From NCBI GenBank assembly GCA_015179125.1, contig WHVA01000170.1:62001-126000 (forward strand): 64,000 nucleotides of DNA. The letters run 5' to 3'. Numbering within the stretch: position 1 is the stretch's first letter; each line of letters begins with the position of its first letter. The notes beneath the pieces are model-generated. The model worked only from the letters and a program-made list of their open reading frames with translations, did not search any database and had not been told where the DNA came from. Source of the DNA: Gautieria morchelliformis (taxonomy: Eukaryota > Basidiomycota > Agaricomycetes > Gomphales > Gomphaceae). Both the position numbers and the translations under genes were made by a program. Positions 56,821 through 64,000 of the stretch are shown one piece after another.

Positions 56821-57888
56821 ATGAATTCCATCCATAACTTAATCTCAGGCATTGCCAAACTCACATGTTCACCGCCAAATTGGTCAACATGGCGAAAGGA
56901 CGCCGAAGTCATCCTCAAGACGGAGGACCTTTTTGGGATGGTTGATGGCAGTACTACTTAACCCGTGGACCCCGCCCAACTACTATTATGGCAGAAACGA
57001 AACAAACGCGCTTATGCTATCATCTATCTTCTCGTCAATCCTGATGAACGACACATCATCACACAGGTTTCTTTCGGTTCAGAAGCCTGGTCCCTGTTGA
57101 AGGAAGAATTTGAAAAGGATGTCGCGTCGAACCGTCTCAATCTGCGCAGTAATTTCTACAATGTCACTCATGACCCGTCAAAACCAGTTACTGAGTTTAT
57201 CAACACTATTTAATCCATCTCCCATCAACTTGCCGCTATAAAACACCCCCTTCACGAGACAGAAATCACCGACATGGTTCTCCTCCGCCTCCACGAATCC
57301 TTCGCCCCCGTACGATCGGCACTTATCACGCGTAAAGAAGAGCCGAAGCTAAATGAAATCATACCTTCTCTTAAGGAACACGAAGCCCACATGGTAATGA
57401 CAAGTTACTTACCTAACGGAACCAGTGGGAGCGATGAAACCAACGGCGAACGACTATATTTCACAGGGAAACAGCGGAAGCAAGGGGGGATAAGGAAGTC
57501 AGCATCAAAGGGCACAGAAATTGACTGGGGGAACTCACAAGGTCGAGACGGTGTATGCTTCTGTTGCAGGCGCGCCGGCCACATTGCAGCAAAATGCATC
57601 GCGGACATGCCGCAAGATGTCAAGGATAACATCGTATCAGGCGCTATGTTTGCGAAGGAAAACGAAGGAAACCCTACCAATCATGCAACCGAAGTAGCTG
57701 CGTTCGCCAGGGACAATCCACGTATGTTCGCACTTATGGCAAACGCACTCGGACCTGCTCAGAATGTTACGGAATATGCTCATCTCACAAATACCGTATC
57801 ATACTCATCTACTAATCCGGACATTCAGTGGGAGCAAAACCCAACGGATATTGAAGATCCTGCTTCCAGCGGCCCAATCCTCCTCTGA
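56821..57888 (+). pseudogene. Copia-type gag of the gag-only element, two stops
   Basis: A single frame of 356 codons from ATG 56821 to TGA 57886-57888, with TAA at 56959-56961 and 57211-57213. Features: NWSTWRKDAEVILKTEDLFG (retro-gag start), YLLVNPDERHIITQVSFGSE, AWSLLKEEFEKD, VTEFINTI, LRLHESFAPVRSALITRKEE, and a CCHC knuckle CFCCRRAGHIAAKC. Everything else is in frame, so the element was probably mobile recently, using proteins from a full copia relative. Confidence 0.9.
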
Positions 57889-57906
57889 GCCTCCACAGAG
57901 TGGGAG

Positions 57907-58014
57907 TGTTGATGTGCTGTGGAGGCGACGCATCATCATATGAGTTCTGTATTATGTAATATATATACAGTTCGATTGGCCTTGCCTATCACCATCTGTG
58001 TCTGCGTTCTAACC
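57907..58014 (+). repeat. 3' LTR of the gag-only element
   Basis: 108 bp; identical to the 5' LTR except at the CpG site and the last base. Confidence 0.93.
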
Positions 58015-60118
58015 TATACACCTGGGATGTGCCAGTATAAGCGATGTAATCGATATAATGGTAATGAAAGCGCAAAAGATTAGATGTTTTATTACGACAC
58101 GCCCACACTTGCTTCGGCGCCGTTCTCCTGGGATGATGAACCCACCCGTTGCTTGCATCAACAGAACGGCATTTAACTGTCATTCGAAATTAATCATGAG
58201 TTTTCTGTGGAGCCAGCAAATTAACAGCCGCCCACCAGCACGTGCCGGATCAACTACCCGGTTCAAGCCTGCCACCAAGAAGAATGTGACACACAGATAT
58301 GTAGTCAATGTACTTCTCTATGATCACACATGAAAATCAGATACGCGCGCATCTGACGCTTTGTCTCTGAGAATTCGCTGCATGTACGGTGCCATCATTC
58401 TGTGGAGCGGGGCATGCCAGGGTCTTGAGTAGAATACACTGCAGGGGAGGCTAAAGCACCGATGACACAGTTCCATGAGTGTGTGCGCGGGGGATTGATA
58501 TGAGCGGAAACAGTCACGTACCGTTTGTGGTTTGTGACTGAAGAATCAGGGGAAGGGAGGAAGAGATGACGTAGGGTTCACAATAGATGTTTCAAAGTGA
58601 GAGATAGGCAATGAGCGGTGATGGACAGTGTAGAGCACAATCAGTGGGCAAGGAGGATCTGGCACATGCTCCTCCCCTCGGCTTACTATTCGTATTCAAT
58701 TCACCCTCTCGCGCACACTTCTCCTCAAATTATGCCTCCGCACAGTGGAGAACAGCCCAAGGTTGAGGTGTCACTCGCCTTGACCCGGCAACGCATCTTG
58801 GTTCTAGAAGACCGCACGGTATTCTTTGAAGCTTCTGTTTGAAAATGTAAATGGGAATAGTGGCTTTAGCGACGAGGTAGGCCGTGACAAAATTAGACTA
58901 ACTCGAGAAGCTTCCTGGCGAACGAGTACTTCTGCAATATGGACTTGCTCGTGGACTAAACTGCTTGATCCTGAGGCTGACGAGGATACCATGCATTCGA
59001 AAGTGAAAGAATCAACATGAAGGGGGCAGCAATGAAATCATCATAGATGCACCGACACACAGGGGAAAGCCGGGGTAGCGTTGAGTTGCGCTTTGCAGGC
59101 GGCTAGGCCCGGGTCGCGCCTGGCGTTTGGAGTTTCCCGTTTCTGAACTTATAAAATTCGGCTGGACTTGTCCACACGAATCGCTAACAATCTATGACTC
59201 CGCCTGACCATGACTCGGGCATGCTGACTTAGTGTAGGAGTTGGTCTGTAGACTGTGACATGTGTCACGATGTGACTCCACGTGGAATCTCTTGCGGCGG
59301 GCCCCCCCCGACCAGACCATGTCTACGCTCATATGTCATGAGAGATGTCCCACCTTCATCGATATTGCCCGTCTCTCTCGCCGTCGCACAAACGTACACG
59401 CGGGATCGTTTTACAACTCACATGTCATGCGCGCCTTGGCACCGCGCACGCACATGTAATTCGAGGTAAGGTTCGTTGTTCAGGATATGCACTCCCCCGC
59501 AGATATCCGTCAAATACACAATCGTCTGGAGGTGGAGGTTCGACATAAAAATCGTCTCACTCGTCGTACAAATTTCCTACACGAGAGCGAGCTGATTTTG
59601 TTGAGGGCCAGAACGCACGCCTCAACTGTGCTGTCATGGTGAGAATCCCACATGCAGTATCATTCAATTACGATGGTCATGTTTGACAATTCAAATCCGG
59701 AGGTTTTCAAAACTCGGACTTGCGTAGGACCCAATGGTGTCCATGTCCATGTCCGTGCAATACGACAGATCCTTAGAGAAGCTAATCAGACAGCGAATAA
59801 ACTCCCTCAAGTCGCCAGGCAGCCCCTCTTCGGGTATCGCGATAGGTCTTATCCGACTTACGCTCGTCGCATCAATTGCACATACTGGAAACCCTGATCT
59901 CGGCCCATAGGCAAGCCTGGATAAGAAACCATGATTCAGACAGTATCTCTGAGTCACATTGATCATGCCGAGCTTGTATAAATTCAACAATTTTACTAGA
60001 AACTTAACAGTTCTCGTATTATTCACTGCATGGCTGCACGTTGATATCTCCTTGGTTTCTTCGAGGCAGCATCTTGTGCCTATAATATTGGCGAGGTAAC
60101 CGTCTGAACTTCCCAACG

Positions 60119-60600
60119 CGTCAATGGGACGAGAAGAACATGCCTACCACCAGACAGTGCCACTCGTGAATTTGCCTCAGCTCACCGTATCGACATGACA
60201 ACAGGGCCTCTTGCTTGTTTGCGAAATACTTCCTGCCGTAAGCTTCATTAAGACTGAGGAGTTCACGATACTCACAGCTGGCAATAGGCGTACCAGGTGG
60301 TGTGCTGGAAAGGCGCCTCAAGATGGACGCATGACAATTTGCCTGTCGGTTGCTGTCGAAGTGACCCTCGTGGGAATAAGGGTTGACTTTAATCTTGCTA
60401 ATGCACACTTTGAGGTTCAGTGGACTCGTAATAACGTCTAGGCGTAATGAGGAGGCGAACGTGGAGGAGAAGTTGGTCAGACGCATGTGGGAAAGAGTTG
60501 CCCCTAGAAGTGATTCCTCTATTCTCGTGAGCATTTCCGCTCCGTTATCTAGCTTAGAGGCTTCAGTGAGCGAAACCGAACGGCATCAGTGAATTTTGCC
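60119..60600 (-). pseudogene. Zinc-finger pseudogene D
   Basis: Counterpart of pseudogene B in the right duplication copy: EGHFDSNRQANCHASILRRL and AYGRKYFANKQEALLS. The frames are broken differently in places, with the same loss of finger cysteines. Confidence 0.6.
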
Positions 60601-62696
60601 TCTGCGATGAGAGAACAGTCTCTTTACTGACTTGAAGATATCCTGGCTCTGCTTCGTGTACGTTCTGGTCGGATTGTAAGGGGGGTCGGGTCTTAGTCTT
60701 AGGTGTCGTGGGTGCGCGTGTACGTGTGATGCTGATGCAGTGACGATGATGATGCACGGGAAATTGTCGAGAAAGCATCACCTTCACAGGGGGACACGCT
60801 GTCGAGTTCCCAGCACGGCTCATCGAGCTTGGGTGCGAACGTCCATTCTAGCCCGTGGCCGCGTCCAATTCCCCCACGGGCTGAGGCGAGCCCGCCGTCC
60901 GTAAACTCGACGCTGACGTCAATACTGAACGCAAATCTCCTCCCAAATTTGAGGTAGAGCACCCTCCCCAACGTCTATCGAACGTCGGCCGAGGCGCATT
61001 CCCGTACTCCCCTTCCCAGGCATCCTGCGACAGCAGAAGTGGCACACACACCAAGTGAAGGCTGAGCAAGGATCGGCATGTGCAGAAAGTTTGTGGAGGA
61101 TTTTCGTATATCTGCAGCTGCTCCGGTATTCTCATCACAGACACGTTGGTCAGGTGCACAGCCGTATTGGATATGCGTCAACACATGGGCACGTATACCG
61201 GCGAGCACTTCTTCTCTCCCTTCCTCCGTTTCGGCCGCAGGTCGAATTGGAAATTATAGTTAGCTGCCAAGGGATGGGCGCGCCATCCCTGAGCAATGAC
61301 TCGGAGACTGTTTCATCTACTGATGCTTTGGCTCATGGGCGCCCTTCCATCAATGGTTTATAACTGGGGGGGTACCTTGTAGCCGCCGCACATTTCCTGT
61401 GCGGTTGTTTAAGCACGTTGGACGATTTTAGTGCGGGAGTTTACATAGATCAGTTTACCGGTGATTCAACCAGAATTCACTAGCTCATTAGGAGAGACAC
61501 CCTCCTCTAGACGTAGGACTTTCCCTCTGCAATTAAAACTATACCGTTTGGCGGATCAGAGTTCGGCCGGAACCCTGCATATTCCAAATGCACCTGGACC
61601 TTCCAACAATTTAGGTGTGTAATTCTTTCCATAACCAGCCGCGCTTGTAACATTTGTACAGAATAAATATTTCCACCATTCGCTGCGGAAGATTTTTGTC
61701 ACAAACTGACTGTAATAGGAGAGAATCCAAGCGGCCAGCTATCTGAACTCGCGTTCGATGTTCAGGCCACGGCTCAGTTAGCTATGATTTCGACCATCTG
61801 CGGCAATTGCCGTGACTGCAATAGGAAGGCGCTCGATGTTTATCCCACGGCTGAGTTACATGTGATTTACCCCTGAGATCGCTGGACCAAACCCCGAAAA
61901 ATCCGTTTCGGCTCCGAAGAAGCAGATGCGCCGAGGAGACCGAGTTGGCACCGAATCCGATCGACGATCCGACCACCATAATGAACCCTTCTGTAAGTAA
62001 AAGTCGTATGAATCTGCTCGTATGGTATGGAGGGTGTTGGGCTGTGGGTCTAATCTGGGCTGTCCTCTGTCATTTGTGCCTGATACTTGTCAATGTTTTC
62101 GGACAAGTGTTTCTATCTCCGATATAGTCTTCCGTCAAATTTACCGTGATCCATCACAAGTCCGCGGGCCTAACCACTATATGCGCGTTCCGTCAATGTT
62201 TACCTTGGACTATGAGGAGCTGAGTCGCAAAGGGATGATCAGGCGTCAAGCTCCGAGTCAGGCGTACGCTTATCAGGGCAGATCGACCGAATAAACCTTC
62301 AAGTTGTCGCTCGGATAATCTTTTAACTTTTTGCTGTCCATGAAAGTGATCTATTCTCTACGGGAGTTTTCATCGGCAAACTATAGGGGCCATAATCTGT
62401 ATGCCAGCCAGGGCGTAACAGTTCTGGACCCAGCCCCAGTGGAGGTGGCATTGCACTTCCGATCCGCGCGGCAACTTGTCTTTCCACACCTATGTGCCTT
62501 GTACTACAATAGTACACCGCGCAATTGCCAGTCTGTGTTCGTGTGGTTGTGGAACGTCATCTCCTGTTTGATCCTATTTGCTTCGTGATGCGGCCGGCGG
62601 GTATGCCATACCCGAGTGTGCTTCACTGCTTGGATCTTGTTACGAGTTCCAGATCGGGGGACAATATCCAGGTGGGTTCAAGTTGTTCGGTCCCAT

Positions 62697-62913
62697 TGAA
62701 AGCTCGTACTCTGCTGACGTTCTGTCTGTATTGTTTATGGCTATTCTGTCACGCGCAGGACTGAGTTCGAAGGGAAAGTTGATAAGATTACTATCTACCC
62801 GGTGAGTACCTAGCACTACGCACCTGAGTTCGAAGGGAAAGTTGATAGGGTTTCCCTTCGAACTCAGACTACTACATTGGGCGACTGCGTCACGTGATCT
62901 CGCACGAGCAACA
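62697..62913 (-). repeat. 3' LTR of a Ty1/copia element
   Basis: Minus-strand ends TGTTGCTCG..CGAGCTTTCA. It is preceded by a G-rich polypurine tract (GTCAGGGGGGTG) after the pol stop. Inside is a perfect 17-bp inverted repeat (62824-62840 with 62851-62867, 10-base loop) and a second direct copy of one arm at 62761-62784. The left limit is inferred from where homology to the duplicated block stops. Confidence 0.75.
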
Positions 62914-62935
62914 CACCCCCCTGACGCGGTCAACC

Positions 62936-63703
62936 TCAGAAGAGTCCCATGGCTCGTCTGTGCCGTTCTACTGACTCGCGAGGCAGCGCTTTGGTCAGCA
63001 GATCCGCCGGCATGCTATTCGTGGGTACGTAGCCGATCTGAATGACTTTATGAGCGACTTTCTCTCGCAGCCAGAAGTACCGAATATCCAGGTGTTTCAT
63101 ACGTCCATGATGTTCAGGGTTTTTGGCGACAGAGAGAGCAGACTGATTGTCAATGAAGAGGTGAGACGGTCCTTCGACTTTTGCGTTAAGTTTGTCTAAT
63201 AGGCTCCGTAACCAGACGATCTCGGTTCCCGCTAGGACCGATGCGACGAATTCAGCCTCGGTTGTGGACAAGGTAACTATATTCTGCAATTTGCTGGCCC
63301 AGCTAATGGCTCCGGTTCCAATCTTTGTGAGGAATCCGGAGGTCGACCGACCGTTGTCCGGGTTTCCTCCATGGTCGGCATCAGTCCACGTTTGGAATGA
63401 CCTGGCTGATAGATCGGGCGCGTATGTGAGTGCTAGGTAGATTGTCCCTTTTAGGTAGCGCAAGAGATGTTTTACTGCCGTCCAGTGCGTTGGGCCTGGA
63501 TTTGAGTTAAATTGTGCGACGCGTCCGACGGCGTAAGCGATATCAGGACGGGTTGCGATGGCCAAGTAATTCAGTGCTCCAACCGCGTTTAGGTAGGGCA
63601 CACCCTTCATTTCCTCCATCTCTTCCGGTGTTGATGGTCCCATGGCAGAGCTCAAATTCGGACCTGGGGCCATAGGCGTGAATACGGGTCGGCAATCCAA
63701 CAT
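62936..63703 (-). pseudogene. Ty1/copia pol C-terminus with RNase H
   Basis: 255 codons: RT thumb (GALNYLAIATRPDIAYAVGR; HLLRYLKGTIYLALTY) and RNase H (FQTWTDADHGGNPDNGRSTSG; STTEAEFVASVLAGTEIVWL; LFIDNQSALSVAKNPEHHGRM; LDIRYFWLREKV), ending LLTKALPRESVERHRRAMGLF. All four RNase H acidic positions look intact. A one-base loss in an A-run near 63745 separates it from the RT palm. Confidence 0.92.
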
Positions 63704-63750
63704 CTGGAACCGATCAAGAAGTTCTTGAATATACTGCTTTTGTGAGAGCC

Positions 63751-64000
63751 TTAGTTTTTTCTTACGCGATCATACTCCACTTCTACGCCTAGTAGCGATG
63801 TTGTCGGGCCCAGATCCTTCAATTTGAAGATTTCGCTTAGTTTGCTTTTGACCTGGTCCAGTTCCGGCTTCGAGTCCGATACTAGGGTTAAATCATCGAC
63901 GAAAACAGGTATGATGACCTTGGTGGTGTCGCTCATCCAGATATAGACACTTGGCGCAGATTGGAGCCGCCTGAATCCCATGCTCTCCAACGCAGTCCCG
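63751..64000 (-). pseudogene. Ty1/copia reverse transcriptase palm, continues beyond window
   Basis: Open from the window edge: ALESMGFRRLQSAPSVYIW, then the active-site box FVDDLTLVSDS (YVDD type, about 63880-63910), then LKDLGPTTSLLGVEVEYDRV. The frameshift after this is the only defect visible in the part present. Confidence 0.9.

Larger units (their letters stand above)
56581..58014 (+). mobile_element. Gag-only LTR retrotransposon (1,434 bp, 108-bp LTRs), target duplication TATAC
   Basis: LTRs at 56581-56688 and 57907-58014 differ at two positions. TATAC lies at 56576-56580 and 58015-58019, and the left copy of the duplication has the empty site (TACAATATACACCTGG). A primer-binding-like GGTTATGGGCCCCGCC follows the 5' LTR and a purine-rich CAGAGTGGGAG precedes the 3' LTR. 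The only ORF is gag; no protease, RT or integrase is present or would fit. This corresponds to the TR-GAG class described in plants. Confidence 0.93.
56180..62694 (+). repeat. Right copy of the ~5-kb direct duplication
   Basis: Collinear with 5050-10074. Removing the LTR element at 56581-58014 with one TATAC copy leaves about 5,076 bp against 5,025 bp on the left. It has several small deletions relative to the left copy, for example near 59290-59300 and 59515. Its right end is occupied by the LTR of a copia element. Confidence 0.85.

Noticed and set aside
1-64000. tRNA or rRNA genes
   Set aside because: I looked for tRNA B-box-like GGTTCRANNC with a matching A box and found no convincing pair; no rRNA-like stretch was recognised.

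Overview
The window reads as nuclear DNA of a filamentous fungus, most probably a basidiomycete of the Agaricomycetes. The evidence is short spliceosomal introns (about 47-78 bp, GT..AG) in several coding remnants, a NACHT-WD40 STAND gene, a DIRS-like tyrosine-recombinase element, chromodomain Ty3/gypsy and Ty1/copia elements, and a LINE tail. I cannot name the species. Almost the whole window is repeat-rich accessory sequence: few genes look intact and most recognisable coding sequence is retrotransposon in various states of decay.

Layout. 1-1.03 kb: end of a minus-strand transposase-like gene with a 39-bp tandem repeat. 2.4-11.5 kb: a family of C2H2-type zinc-finger genes (copy A minus, copy C plus, pseudogene B and a fragment) around the left copy of a ~5-kb duplication (5.05-10.07 kb). 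11.8-14.5 kb: broken Ty3/gypsy pol carrying a solo LTR (family A), then a LINE 3' end. 16.4-22.7 kb: a minus-strand gypsy element (D) cut off by another family-A LTR and lacking its integrase. 22.7-24.8 kb: an LTR fragment (family B), a protein-kinase C-lobe remnant and a membrane-protein remnant. 25.6-26.3 kb: copia gag remnant and a 22-bp tandem repeat. 26.4-37.7 kb: a three-deep nest, LTR A containing solo LTR B containing a complete 9.67-kb chromovirus (element C, CTTCA target duplication) with a large extra ORF after pol.

37.7-38.2 kb: gypsy integrase fragment. 40.4-44.8 kb: an unidentified gene (Z, copy 1) split by a 4.0-kb hAT-like element with 8-bp target duplication; the element holds exons resembling the Tup1 corepressor WD40 region, a further LTR B and a DIRS-like fragment. 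48.2-48.8 kb: the uninterrupted copy 2 of gene Z. 50.9-55.4 kb: a minus-strand NACHT-WD40 gene with ten nearly identical 43-residue WD40 repeats, split by a solo LTR and a 5'-truncated LINE. 56.2-62.7 kb: right copy of the 5-kb duplication, with zinc-finger pseudogene D and a 1.43-kb gag-only LTR element. 62.7-64 kb: the end of a minus-strand copia element running out of the window.

How it fits together. Target duplications and paralogous empty sites give a relative history of insertions. A second theme is CpG decay: in several pairs of copies the differences fall almost entirely at CpG as C-to-T or G-to-A changes, which suggests cytosine methylation followed by deamination, or a RIP-like process, acting on repeats. 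The most distinctive items are the post-pol ORF of the chromovirus, the gag-only LTR element, the hAT-like element with captured host exons, and the NACHT-WD40 gene with a hypervariable repeat position.
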